The position numbers and the translations under genes are program-made. Below, piece by piece: positions 43,139-53,311 of a stretch of DNA of 64,000 bases. Position 1 is the stretch's first letter. The number at the start of each line of letters is the position of its first letter. Source of the DNA: Leptospira noguchii serovar Panama str. CZ214 (GTDB lineage: Bacteria > Spirochaetota > Leptospiria > Leptospirales > Leptospiraceae); assembly GCF_000306255.2 (NCBI RefSeq), contig NZ_AKWY02000021.1:400001-464000 (forward strand), written 5' to 3'. Under the pieces are notes generated by a model. The model did not search any database and was not told where the DNA came from. It saw nothing but the letters and a program-made list of their open reading frames with translations.

Positions 43139-43818
43139 CCTAATTTTACCTTTCCTGAAAGTAACTGCTCCACTTCCGATTTACGAACGTTAAGTTGAGA
43201 AACTACCGAAGCCGCAAGTCCCGCAGGCGAACCGGGGATCGCATTAGTAGTAAACGTAGCAGAGTTATTCAAAAACACGTCGATCAAAGATTTGATAAAC
43301 TCTACTAAAGTTTCACCTAACACAGCCGATTCGGTCAAGTCGGCAATACCACCTTGAATTTTAATTCGGTCCTCGTCTAGTTGGATCAAAGACTTACCTT
43401 CTTTATGGCCGATTACAAGTCCGGACAAATTAGAAGTGGTAGCGGGAATATCAGTTTTCCCTTTATAACCACTGATCACACAAGCACTTTGAAGATCAAA
43501 AAGAGAATCCGAAGCAATAGATTCGATTCCTCGAATTGCGTCCGATATATCGTGTGTAGAAAACGAAACCCAAACTTTGTCTCCTCGTTTGTAATCCGGT
43601 TTGATATAAAAATCTCCGGCCCAGTACGTGCCGACTCTAATACCAGACAAAACAGGAAAAGACCGTTCTCGTCCGGAATCGTCTTCTTTTTTTAGAGGAA
43701 TACGAACGTTAGCCGTCATATCTTGAGGCTGAAAAGATTCTATAATTCCAGGAAGACCAATTTGTATCTTAGATACATTGTTTTGAATGGCGGCTAAAAT
43801 CACTTTATCTAAAGTCAT
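43135..43818 (-). CDS. Baseplate spike protein (gp138 / V-like)
   Basis: The membrane-piercing spike candidate is 227 residues. The N-terminal part (LPGIIESFQPQDMTANVRIP, then FYIKPDYKRGDKVWVSFSTH) matches the OB-fold of gp138/gpV-type spikes. The middle is a beta-helix-like stretch (LIQLDEDRIKIQGGIADLTE) and the C-terminus is helical. ATG 43818 is selected because it forms ATGA with the hub gene's stop; the longer frame to 43848 would overlap the hub by 34 nt. Confidence 0.8.
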   Translation of the reverse strand: MTLDKVILAAIQNNVSKIQIGLPGIIESFQPQDMTANVRIPLKKEDDSGRERSFPVLSGIRVGTYWAGDFYIKPDYKRGDKVWVSFSTHDISDAIRGIESIASDSLFDLQSACVISGYKGKTDIPATTSNLSGLVIGHKEGKSLIQLDEDRIKIQGGIADLTESAVLGETLVEFIKSLIDVFLNNSATFTTNAIPGSPAGLAASVVSQLNVRKSEVEQLLSGKVKLG

Positions 43819-44633
43819 ACTGGCTTTACCTCTAATTCTGAAAAACAATCCGTATTCAAAGTGGAGAACTTATGTTTACCACCAACGATTCTACATTCCG
43901 AATCGAGTCCTCCTCCTTTGACGGATACGATCATATTCTTCTTAAACTTATGGCGGAAGAGACTGGTCAGTTTCCAAGTATCTTGGCCTTTTTCTGGAAC
44001 TCCGATCAACCCGGAAGAATGATCTAAAAAAATGACGCTGTTTTTTTTAGAAGGATCGAGAGAATCAAAATGAATCTGACCGTCTTGAAACCAATATTGA
44101 GATTTTGTTAAATTACAAAAACGGCGAATACAATCGCCTAACTCCGTATTGGCGCTGAAGTTCACGATTTTATTGATCCCTAATTGAATCCTTCCGGGCT
44201 TTAGATTTCCCTGATTCAGAATATCTATGATCACGTTTCTTGCAGGAAGATTTGTGTATGTTTTCATAATATACGTTCTCGTCCAAGCGCCCGCACTTCC
44301 GCTGATCTGAAATTCTAACTTTTTATTGGTTCCTTCTTGTTTCCATTTAGGATGAATGATTTCTCCGGAAACCACGAGTCCGTTTTCGTCCTTGTAACCT
44401 GCATTTAATAACGCTGAAGGATATTGGAATTTTTTTTCTTTCATTCGAGCACTTACAAGACGCAACGTTTCTTCGTTTACGTTATACATCGTAACCTGAG
44501 TTAGATTGAGTCCGTCCAATTCGGTTTCAAATTCGAAGTTAAAAGGAGGATAACAAAATTCTTTTGCAACTCCGGTCGCCGGAAGAATCTCCAAAGAAAC
44601 GGTACGTCCAAAAAGTTTAGGATTACCAATCAT
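43815..44633 (-). CDS. Baseplate hub-like tail protein
   Basis: The 272-residue product begins FGRTVSLEILPATG and is followed by FNFEFETELDGLNLTQVTMYN, a pattern of T4 gp27/D-like hub proteins that join tail tube and spike. The region GELIGDC is replaced by NTELGDCIRRFCNLTKSQYW, the usual hub 'small domain' pattern. It sits between the small plug protein and the spike, as expected for a hub. The family call is moderate; the position is strong. Confidence 0.7.
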   Translation of the reverse strand: MIGNPKLFGRTVSLEILPATGVAKEFCYPPFNFEFETELDGLNLTQVTMYNVNEETLRLVSARMKEKKFQYPSALLNAGYKDENGLVVSGEIIHPKWKQEGTNKKLEFQISGSAGAWTRTYIMKTYTNLPARNVIIDILNQGNLKPGRIQLGINKIVNFSANTELGDCIRRFCNLTKSQYWFQDGQIHFDSLDPSKKNSVIFLDHSSGLIGVPEKGQDTWKLTSLFRHKFKKNMIVSVKGGGLDSECRIVGGKHKFSTLNTDCFSELEVKPV

Positions 44634-44968
44634 TGTTTTTCTCCTAAATACAATCTTACTCTGGAACCGAAAGTTTCCAAATTCACAGGAATGTTTTCAA
44701 ATTCATCCTTGTAAAGATCATCCAAATCCAAAGGAGTTAAAAGAATGGAACTATTAAAGCCATCCACTATAATATGATTTAAAGGAACGCCGTATAACAG
44801 TTTAGAGGCGAAAAGATCTTTCCCGTCTTGATCTCTAACCAATACAGTAATGAAATCGCCTTCTGTGTTGTGCGAGAATTCAAATTCGTATTCCATTTCT
44901 TCGATCGTAAACGTATAACGAATCGGGAATATATTATGATCAATCGGTAGATATTTGAATTCCTTCAT
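44630..44968 (-). CDS. Small baseplate protein (plug-like, DUF6983-type)
   Basis: The 112-residue product (IRYTFTIEEMEYEFEFSHNT, FASKLLYGVPLNHIIVDGFN, DLYKDEFENIPVNLETFGSR) resembles the small 'plug' proteins (cyanophage Pam3 gp18-like) next to the tail hub. It overlaps the hub gene by 4 nt. Family assignment is from memory of the pattern and position. Confidence 0.65.
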   Translation of the reverse strand: MKEFKYLPIDHNIFPIRYTFTIEEMEYEFEFSHNTEGDFITVLVRDQDGKDLFASKLLYGVPLNHIIVDGFNSSILLTPLDLDDLYKDEFENIPVNLETFGSRVRLYLGEKQ

Positions 44969-44984
44969 GTAGTATCAATCCTAG

Positions 44985-45596
44985 TTAATTTATTTTTTTG
45001 GTCGGGGTTCCTGATTTTGTTTGAATCTGTGTAGTTCTTTTACCCACGGATTGAACCGTATTTAATTGTCTCGTCTTTGCCTCCGCGATCACCACAGGAA
45101 ACAAAGATAAACTCAAAGATACGTCGTTCCCAGTCTCTTTAGCCTCTTGGATATTCATATCTCCGATCAAAAGATTTGGAATTTCATCCGTAGAACGTCC
45201 TAGATATCTTTTATCAGGATCATCCGGTTCCACAAAACGGAACAAAGATGGTAACATAGAAAGAATTTTAGAAATAATTCCGCCGGTAGAATATCCAAGC
45301 AACGTGACTAACGTTCCTTGGGACTGCCAACGAACTAAAGTCTCTAATTTATCATCCACACTTTTTACGTTTAAGGCCAACGCGTCCGTCGAAGAAGAAA
45401 TTAAAACGTTAAGCGAAATACATCTTTGGCCGGGAATCACGTGATCTGTGATCGAAGTCATTCCTTTTTCCTTTTCTACCGTATGACGAGTAATCTCCAC
45501 CGGATAAGAGTGCTGAATACCTAAAGAGACATTCAACTCCACCTCTTCGTCTCCGTCTGTAAGTGCGATCCTATCCCTACCAGTTAAAATTTTCAT
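44985..45596 (-). CDS. Tail protein, Dit-like / tube-initiator
   Basis: The 203-residue product begins ILTGRDRIALTDGDEEVELN and contains HSYPVEITRHTVEKEKGMTS and NLLIGDMNIQEAKETGNDVS, a pattern of distal-tail (Dit-like/DUF6046-type) proteins that follow the tape measure. It overlaps the tape-measure gene by 4 nt. The end is low-complexity (TQIQTKSGTPTKK). Its role as baseplate-tube initiator is inferred. Confidence 0.65.
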   Translation of the reverse strand: MKILTGRDRIALTDGDEEVELNVSLGIQHSYPVEITRHTVEKEKGMTSITDHVIPGQRCISLNVLISSSTDALALNVKSVDDKLETLVRWQSQGTLVTLLGYSTGGIISKILSMLPSLFRFVEPDDPDKRYLGRSTDEIPNLLIGDMNIQEAKETGNDVSLSLSLFPVVIAEAKTRQLNTVQSVGKRTTQIQTKSGTPTKKIN

Positions 45597-47410
45597 AAAA
45601 CAACCTCCGGTGAAATACCCGCCCCGAGCCCGATTTTAGTCGCAATCTTTTCCAATTCCTTTTCTAAATAAGATGCGAATACATTCGCGTCTTCTTTTGT
45701 AGAAGCAGAACCTAACACTAAATTGGCGATGTTTATGTTAATTGGATTACCTCCACTTTTTGACTTAGATCCGCCCAATACTCCTAAATCTTTTACGGCT
45801 ACCAAATTGTCATCTGGATGAAATTGTACGATCTGGCCTTGTTTAGTAATGAGTGCATCGTCCACCTTTTTTACGTCGTTGGACTGATTAGAAGTAATCC
45901 CAAGAACTTTCAATAACTGTAGCGGAAAAATTCCACCTAATTTCTTTTGAATCTTCGATCCTAGTTCTTCGAGAGAACTTAAAATCTTTCCTGGAAGAGC
46001 TTTGAACCAATCTATTAAATCCCTAAACATTTTCTTAATATTCGCAAAAGGTCCTAAAAATTTACCGATCGCGGATTCACTTTCGGTAAACCATTTGTAT
46101 AAATCCTTAATGATCAAAATGATGATCGCAATCATAGCGCCTAACGCAACTCCGATGGCGATCCACACAATCCAAGGAGCAATCGCGATAAAACCAGCCG
46201 CCGCCATACTCAATAAAGAAGGAATCATAGCTCCAAAAGTAATTCCGGAAGTAACGATCATCTGAGCAGCAATCGCTCCTAACACCCCCACAAAAATGCT
46301 TCCAAAAATGATCAATACGTCTTCCATGTATTCTGAACTTTCCCCGCCAATCGTAAAATAATCGATCAAGTCTCCGATCACATTCAAAGAAGGAGTTAGA
46401 GCTTGTGCAATTAAAAGTCCGAAACTTTCCTTTAATCTTTCTATAGTTTTATCAAATCTTTCTAAAATTACGGAAGCGTCTTTAACATGAGATCCATAAG
46501 TATTTTGCAATATACTATTTTCATTTAAAGCCTTAGAGATTAAGTTTTCCCTTGCTAACCGTTTATCAACGGCAGACATACCGGATTCGTTTATCTGTTT
46601 AAACTCGGCAGAATAACTGGAAAACAGAGCCCCGTTACTTTTTAAAAAATCTTCGGAACCGTCTTCAATTGCTTTATAGGCCTCTTTCATAGAAGAAGTT
46701 AAATCTTGATTCGTAAGTCTGGACACTTTTTGGAGTCCAGAGAGATTTTTAGAAATAAATTCAACCGAAGCCCCGGCTCTGATCGCCTCGTTTGCAGCTT
46801 CGGTAAGTTCTTTTTGTGTGGCCAGTCCTCTAGAAGTTCGTATGGTATTATTGATTGCGTCTTGTAGTTTTGGAAATTCGTTCCCAGAAAGATTTTTCAA
46901 AACTACAATCTGTTTTTCTAATGCAATTCCTGCTTCAAAAGAAGGGGCAATGATAGAATTAAAAATATAAGAACCTATCTGAGCAAAACCTTTAAACGCA
47001 GAAGAAAGCAAAGCCGCAGTTTTAGCGCTGGCATTGAGCTGAAAATCCAGTTTTGCAATTTGCCTTTCACTAAAACCCGCAGACTTTGCAATGCTAAAAA
47101 ATTCATCTTCTAGTTTTGTATTTCCTTTTAATTTAGAATATAAACTAGTAAGATTAGATTCAGTCGTTTTTAAACGACTGGCAAAAACAGATAAACCGGA
47201 CTCACCTTTTACAAAATTCCGAACAGAATCAGCCAAATCCTTCCAAGACTTAATCCCTCTTTGAGAAGCAAGACTTGTGGTGTCTGAAAAATCAATGATC
47301 CTTGATTTTAGTTTTTTCAGATCCTTTTCAATTTCAGAAAAAGCATCTTTCGAATCCACATTTATTTTAATTACAACATTCACTTCTCGCTCTGCCATAT
47401 TGTTTATCAT
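45593..47410 (-). CDS. Tail tape measure protein
   Basis: The longest cassette protein (605 residues), with long helices (EKDLKKLKSRIIDFSDTTSL, EEFFSIAKSAGFSERQIAKL), a central hydrophobic region of three or four segments (MIVTSGITFGAMIPSLLSMA, IVWIAIGVALGAMIAIIILI), and a Lys-rich end. This is the tape-measure layout. By the usual 0.15 nm per residue rule the tail would be about 90 nm. A start at 47398 (MAEREVNV) is also possible. It lies directly downstream of the chaperone genes, the usual order. Confidence 0.88.
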   Translation of the reverse strand: MINNMAEREVNVVIKINVDSKDAFSEIEKDLKKLKSRIIDFSDTTSLASQRGIKSWKDLADSVRNFVKGESGLSVFASRLKTTESNLTSLYSKLKGNTKLEDEFFSIAKSAGFSERQIAKLDFQLNASAKTAALLSSAFKGFAQIGSYIFNSIIAPSFEAGIALEKQIVVLKNLSGNEFPKLQDAINNTIRTSRGLATQKELTEAANEAIRAGASVEFISKNLSGLQKVSRLTNQDLTSSMKEAYKAIEDGSEDFLKSNGALFSSYSAEFKQINESGMSAVDKRLARENLISKALNENSILQNTYGSHVKDASVILERFDKTIERLKESFGLLIAQALTPSLNVIGDLIDYFTIGGESSEYMEDVLIIFGSIFVGVLGAIAAQMIVTSGITFGAMIPSLLSMAAAGFIAIAPWIVWIAIGVALGAMIAIIILIIKDLYKWFTESESAIGKFLGPFANIKKMFRDLIDWFKALPGKILSSLEELGSKIQKKLGGIFPLQLLKVLGITSNQSNDVKKVDDALITKQGQIVQFHPDDNLVAVKDLGVLGGSKSKSGGNPININIANLVLGSASTKEDANVFASYLEKELEKIATKIGLGAGISPEVVL

Positions 47411-47459
47411 CCAATCTTATTTTATTTTTATATAAATTATTTAAAATATTATGAAATTA

Positions 47460-47678
47460 TTAAAAACTAGAACCTTGAATTAATTTGGCTAAAAATTTAA
47501 GTTCTTCCGCTTTTTCTTCGGCTTCTTTTTTTCTTCTTCTATCTATCACTTCCATCATTTTCATATAAAGAACGGTGGACGCATTTTCGAGTTCTTTAGT
47601 CGTAAAATGCGCCGCACCTAAGATAAAAGGTTTCCAAAAGAAAAGCTCTCGATCCACTTCTTCATCAATCCACTTCAT
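47460..47678 (-). CDS. Tail assembly chaperone, second frame
   Basis: The 72-residue ORF (MKWIDEEVDRELFFWKPFIL, then a Lys/Glu-rich end) lies between the first chaperone and the tape measure. In its frame the reading remains open upstream to a stop at 47754-47756, giving SWNKRFADFGENPSAEEW before the first ATG and a 32-nt overlap with the first chaperone. Protein-like sequence before the ATG suggests it is made mainly as a frameshifted extension of that chaperone, as in many tailed phages. Confidence 0.65.
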   Translation of the reverse strand: MKWIDEEVDRELFFWKPFILGAAHFTTKELENASTVLYMKMMEVIDRRRKKEAEEKAEELKFLAKLIQGSSF

Positions 47679-47721
47679 CCATTCTTCGGCAGAAGGATTT
47701 TCTCCAAAATCTGCAAACCTT

Positions 47722-48105
47722 TTATTCCAACTCCCACTTAAGAAATCGGTTAGCTATATACAGCCACACCTCCACATGATTTGGTTCAACTACATCTAAC
47801 GTAGGTTCAAAGGTATGCTCGAGAGGTTTTACACAAAACTTAAAGAACTTATCTAAAAGTTTGTCCTGATTTAATCCTTCAGTAAGAGAAATAGATTCTT
47901 GTCTCCAACGAAGCGCCTTTCTATTGCCTGGATGTTGAAGTTTATATCTTTTACCATCCACAAAAAGGATCTGAGCAACCTTAGCGTCGTCGTCTATGAT
48001 TTCTAAGATAGGCTCAGATGGTATTCCGCCCTCCGAATTATTCTTTAACTTAGAATATTCTATTTTTTGAATATTTGAAATATTTCCTATACTTTCTGCG
48101 CTCAT
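47722..48105 (-). CDS. Tail assembly chaperone, first frame
   Basis: The 127-residue product lies between tail tube and tape measure, the conserved place for tail assembly chaperones (gpG/gpE type). It contains DAKVAQILFVDGKRYKLQHP and KALRWRQESISLTEGLNQDK, and ends LYIANRFLKWELE. It overlaps the tube gene by 4 nt. A frameshift near its end would join it to the ORF at 47460-47678. Confidence 0.75.
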   Translation of the reverse strand: MSAESIGNISNIQKIEYSKLKNNSEGGIPSEPILEIIDDDAKVAQILFVDGKRYKLQHPGNRKALRWRQESISLTEGLNQDKLLDKFFKFCVKPLEHTFEPTLDVVEPNHVEVWLYIANRFLKWELE

Positions 48106-48512
48106 GCCGTCAAAACTCCTTTATAATCGGGAAGAAGAAATACCCAGGTTTTGTCTTTATATTCCTTACCTTTTTCTATGTTTGGTCTTTCCCAAACTCT
48201 TCCCTGCGCGGAAAAACCGAGCATTCCGCCATCGCTTTTATCCTTAATCGTAAATACGCAAGGAAGACGTCCTTCGCCCATTGTAAAAAAGAATTCGTTT
48301 TCAGGAGAATCTCCCATCAGGACGATAGACAACTTTACTCTTCCATCATATATTTCCGAAATGTTCCAATCGCCTTTGATACCTACTTGAGAAAGTATGT
48401 ATTCTTTAGTTACCGGTTCGATTTTAAAAAAACCGTCCGCTTGACTCATACCCGACACATCTCTTCCGTTGCAGTTAACGTTTAATTTCTTTGGATCCCA
48501 AATACCGTTCAT
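48102..48512 (-). CDS. Tail tube protein (DUF3277-like)
   Basis: The 136-residue product begins MNGIWDPKKLNVNCNGRDVS and has GFFKIEPVTKEYILSQVGIK, patterns of the DUF3277/KPP10 ORF10-type tube protein that follows a DUF3383 sheath. It lies 13 bp after the sheath stop. The contractile tail needs this inner tube. Confidence 0.85.
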   Translation of the reverse strand: MNGIWDPKKLNVNCNGRDVSGMSQADGFFKIEPVTKEYILSQVGIKGDWNISEIYDGRVKLSIVLMGDSPENEFFFTMGEGRLPCVFTIKDKSDGGMLGFSAQGRVWERPNIEKGKEYKDKTWVFLLPDYKGVLTA

Positions 48513-48525
48513 TCCTGATTACTCC

Positions 48526-49905
48526 TTAAGTTAATTCTCCGTCTATGTCGACTTCGTTGATCGCTCCTCTTAAACGACACGAAAAAGTGACGTTAGGAAG
48601 AACTCGGTTGTTCCGATCGTTTGTCGGAATTTCGTCTATCGTATCTGGTAGATTGATTTTATACTGATAATCGCCAAGATCGGATCGTGTTTTATCTGCA
48701 TCCGTTTCGACCGGCGCAATGATACCTTGAACCCCAGCTTGAACAAAAACCTCTCTCATCTTCGCTTCGATCATCTGAATTCCTTGAATTGTATAAGGTA
48801 CAACGTCCGAGTTCAAAAAAAGACTTGAGATGTTTTCTTTCAGACGGGCTTTAAGCCAAGATCGATTTTCGACCACGTCCGCGTAGACGTTCCCGGTAGA
48901 AATTCCTGGATAAGGAACTTGTTTTCCTCCGAAATCTACGATCAGATTTCCGTTTTCTGAAAATACAGAACTCACTTGTGAATTCGTATAACCAGAATTC
49001 TCCACTCCATCTAGAGGCAAATAAGCGTAGTTATACGAACCAACTCTGCGAGGAACAGAATTTCCCACCCAGGCGGCTTCTGGAAAAGAATCTGGAGTTT
49101 TATGAAGGGTAATATACTCCCAGATAGAATTTCTTCCAGTCAAAACGTTTAGATCGTCAGTACAGGCAAAAAACATCTTCTCGATAGAAGCGAGATAATC
49201 ACCTAACGCGTGTATGGTTTCTTTATCGTGAGTGGTTGCTATAGTTTTGAACCAAGAGTCTTTACCAGAATTCCTAAGAGTGGAAATTTCGATCAAAGCA
49301 GACGACCAAGAAGTAAGCAGAAATACTGCAACCCGTTTTGGCCGAGGAGTTTGTCTGAACATCTGTGCGGCTTGAATGTATTCCTTATCGGAAGAGGTGA
49401 AACCTAATTCTAAAAGATCATCTGAGGAAGAAATTTCCATATATCTTTCATAACTCAAAGCGGTTTGTGTAAACGCAGAAACAACTCCGCTCCCAGAGTT
49501 TGCCACTTCGATCACATCTACAATCTTAGTCGCTCCCGCAATATTTGAAATTGACTCAGCCGCTAATTTGATCTGATGTGCCGTAGAAGTAGCCACCCCG
49601 TTTGCATCAGTAGAAACGTTAACCGAAATTATATAAGGATCGTTTTCTGTACCAGTTCCGGCACGAACTACGCTAAGACTGGTATTGTTCCCCGAAACCA
49701 CGTATTTAACTTGTATAAATACGATTCCAGTATGTGCAGATTTCCAAATAAGCCCGCTGGAATTTTCTGAAATTTGTAGAGAATAGGTCGGTTCTTTAAC
49801 TCCTAAAATTAAAGGTAGTCCGAATCCCATTTGAGAAACCGGAGTATTTCTAAGAAATAGATTGATACTGATCGGCTCTATTTTAGAGACTGTTTGTGCG
49901 CTCAT
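48526..49905 (-). CDS. Contractile tail sheath protein (DUF3383-like)
   Basis: The 459-residue product has the sheath start ISINLFLRNTPVSQMGFGLP. Middle segments SSDKEYIQAAQMFRQTPRPK and RVAVFLL are typical, as are the late VENRSWLKARLKENI and the end LPNVTFSCRLRGAINEVDID. The combination matches DUF3383 sheaths and shows the tail to be contractile (myovirus-like). It overlaps the upstream gene by 4 nt. Confidence 0.9.
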   Translation of the reverse strand: MSAQTVSKIEPISINLFLRNTPVSQMGFGLPLILGVKEPTYSLQISENSSGLIWKSAHTGIVFIQVKYVVSGNNTSLSVVRAGTGTENDPYIISVNVSTDANGVATSTAHQIKLAAESISNIAGATKIVDVIEVANSGSGVVSAFTQTALSYERYMEISSSDDLLELGFTSSDKEYIQAAQMFRQTPRPKRVAVFLLTSWSSALIEISTLRNSGKDSWFKTIATTHDKETIHALGDYLASIEKMFFACTDDLNVLTGRNSIWEYITLHKTPDSFPEAAWVGNSVPRRVGSYNYAYLPLDGVENSGYTNSQVSSVFSENGNLIVDFGGKQVPYPGISTGNVYADVVENRSWLKARLKENISSLFLNSDVVPYTIQGIQMIEAKMREVFVQAGVQGIIAPVETDADKTRSDLGDYQYKINLPDTIDEIPTNDRNNRVLPNVTFSCRLRGAINEVDIDGELT

Positions 49906-50426
49906 GCTCCCTCCTGATATTCAACCGTTGGTGCGCTCGCGGTTGATTCGCCTTGTTGTTCATTAGTTTTTCTTAATTTAAATAAGACGTCAAAGCTAAC
50001 CTTATATAGATAACTTCCACCTTCTGTTAAAACGGTTTTGTCCTGTATGTTAGGCAAAGTCAAAACCGGGGTCATCCCAAACTTATTACATTCAATCGTT
50101 CCTTCTTTTGAATCAAACCAGTCCATCGACTTTTCTGAAAGTTCCCAGCAAACCACAATGGAACTATCGTGTATAAATGTAACGTTGATAGATACGCTCT
50201 GGTTAATACGAACGATTTCTTTAAAACTGGAAGAATCTAATTTCTCAATTTTTCGAGAAGCATTTGACATAGGATCTTGAACCAATTGAGCGACCTTATA
50301 CGTTCCATAAGGATAAGAGAGCGACAAAACTATTTGATCCGCAAGAACAAATGGAATAGCTTGCCCCACACCCGCAACCACAGAAATCATTTTATCCATA
50401 ATTGATTCAATATATTCAAAATTCAT
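49902..50426 (-). CDS. Tail terminator / neck protein
   Basis: First gene of the cassette (174 residues from ATG 50426). The pattern (YIESIMDKMISVVAGVGQAI, SLSYPYGTYKVAQLVQ, VLTEGGSYLYKVSFDVLFKL) resembles phage neck/tail-terminator proteins (gp17-like) that precede the sheath gene in many cassettes. The longer frame to 50471 starts with TTG and adds a short extension; I prefer 50426. It ends in a 4-nt overlap with the sheath. Confidence 0.7.
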   Translation of the reverse strand: MNFEYIESIMDKMISVVAGVGQAIPFVLADQIVLSLSYPYGTYKVAQLVQDPMSNASRKIEKLDSSSFKEIVRINQSVSINVTFIHDSSIVVCWELSEKSMDWFDSKEGTIECNKFGMTPVLTLPNIQDKTVLTEGGSYLYKVSFDVLFKLRKTNEQQGESTASAPTVEYQEGA

Positions 50427-50471
50427 AATCCTATTATACTCTCCAAATTTAATCCCTCCCAGAAGGGCCAA

Positions 50472-51279
50472 TTAGATTCAAACATAATTATATAAAAATT
50501 TTTATTTCGGAATAGATTCATCAAAATATGAATTTTCCAAAAATTCGATGTGGTGATTTTAATGTAGTTAGATAAATAAGTCTACGTCGGAAAAGAACCG
50601 AATTTGACGTATTTTCCTTTGGGTCCCATTTTAAAAATGGTTTTATTGAATTTTAATTTAGAGAATAAATATGATGAGTTATAATCGGGAATTTATGGTT
50701 TTTTTGAGAAAAGTTCTATATTCTATTTTTTTAAAATAACCGATAACATCATTTTTTATGCAACTGAGTGACTCAAAAAAATCGGTTTTATTTACTCGCA
50801 TAGCCTAACGCTTGTTTGTGGGAACTAACACAAACCCACAAGTTTCAAAGTAAAATCTTAGGTCGGAACTACACCCATACTTGAAAATGTGGGAACTAAC
50901 ACAAAACAAATGTTTAAAAATTCGTAATGTGACTTAATTTGTGGGAACTACCTCAAATCCACAATTTTACAGTAAAATCTTAGGTCGGAACTACACCCAT
51001 ACTTGAAAAATGTGGGAACTAACACATTTAGAAAAAATCACCAATTCCATTTTATGCAGAATTCACTTCATTTCAAGTTTTAGAAGCAAAAACAAACTAT
51101 TGAGAGCCTCGCTCCAAACTAAAAATTGTAGAGATATTGATAACAAAGAGCTATTGAAAAGTTCGCAAACGTATAGGCACAACAACTTTTGTGGAAAATT
51201 CAGTAGTTTATTATAAAATAATAAATTAATACTACCCAAGTTCAAAAACAAATACTTAATAAAAATTGAAAGTGTTAGT
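50472..51279. other. Intergenic region right of the tail cassette
   Basis: About 800 bp without a gene. It should hold the tail-cassette promoter at the left end (AT-rich) and, at 50817-51027, the direct repeats of the GTGGGAACT family. No integrase, attachment site or regulator gene is seen. Confidence 0.5.
50817..51027. repeat. Imperfect direct repeats of the TGTGGGAACTAC family
   Basis: Two units start TGTGGGAACTA (50817, 50940). They share an identical 39-bp block at 50849-50887 and 50971-51009, which starts AGTAAAATCTTAGGTCGGAA; the offset is 122 bp. Each unit is closed by TGTGGGAACTAACACA. In reverse complement this resembles the units of the array at 22006-22446. Confidence 0.75.
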
Positions 51280-51973
51280 TTATATATCCGATGAAATTTT
51301 TTGAAAAAAAGAGAAAAAAATTTCCGCAAGAACTAAATCTTCCTTACGGGTAATTTTAAGATTCAAAGGATTAGATTCCACAATAGAAGAAGTTTTCCCA
51401 AAAGTTAAAGCCCAAGAACAAAGATCGGTGGGAATCAAATCCACAGAAAACTTTAGAAGCTCTTTCAAAATATCACCACGAATTCCCTGAGGGGTTTTCA
51501 TAAACCAAACGTGTTCCCGATCCAAAAAGGATACGGTTTTTCCATTCAATTCTTCTAATACAGTTTCGGAAGTGCGAGAAGCCAAAGTAGCAATCCCTTC
51601 GGAACGCACTTTTTCGCAAAGAGAATCCAATTCTTCCCCAAAAATAAAAGGTCTGGCCGCGTCATGAACCAAAATAATATCTTCTTCTTTAAAATCTAAA
51701 ACGGATAAACCGCATAACATGGAGGCATGTCTAGTTTCACCTCCCTCAACAATCCTGTCTTCGTTCCCTAAATAAGGAGAGCAGATTGATTCGATGTTAT
51801 GGATCGATTCAGGATGAGAAACTAATACGATCTGCTTTTGTTTTCCCCAAGTTTGAAATTTTTTTAAAGAATGGAGAAGAATAGGTTCACCGTTTAATTC
51901 CAAAAACTGTTTTGGAATTTTAGAACCCATTCTAGAACCGGTCCCACCGGCTAAAATTAAAACGTAAATTTTT

Positions 51974-51996
<23 letters not shown>
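51280..51996 (-). CDS. ispD: 2-C-methyl-D-erythritol 4-phosphate cytidylyltransferase
   Basis: IspD, third enzyme of the MEP isoprenoid pathway (238 residues). It has the nucleotide-binding start LILAGGTGSRMGSKIPKQFL, ELNGEPILLHSLKKF, the region DIILVHDAARPFI and RTSETVLEE, all in family order. It lies downstream of lysA and overlaps its end by 23 nt, so the pair is co-transcribed; the biochemical link between them is not obvious. Confidence 0.95.
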
Positions 51997-53236
<1,240 letters not shown>

Positions 53237-53311
53237 AGTGAAACGTACAATTCTAAATGGTTTTAGAACACGCTCCAAAAGGGTTCCGTTTTTTAAAAGG
53301 CATTTTCCGTC

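Noticed and set aside
37711..50426. Complete active prophage
   Set aside because: No head, DNA packaging, integrase or lysis gene is present between ordinary chromosomal neighbours.
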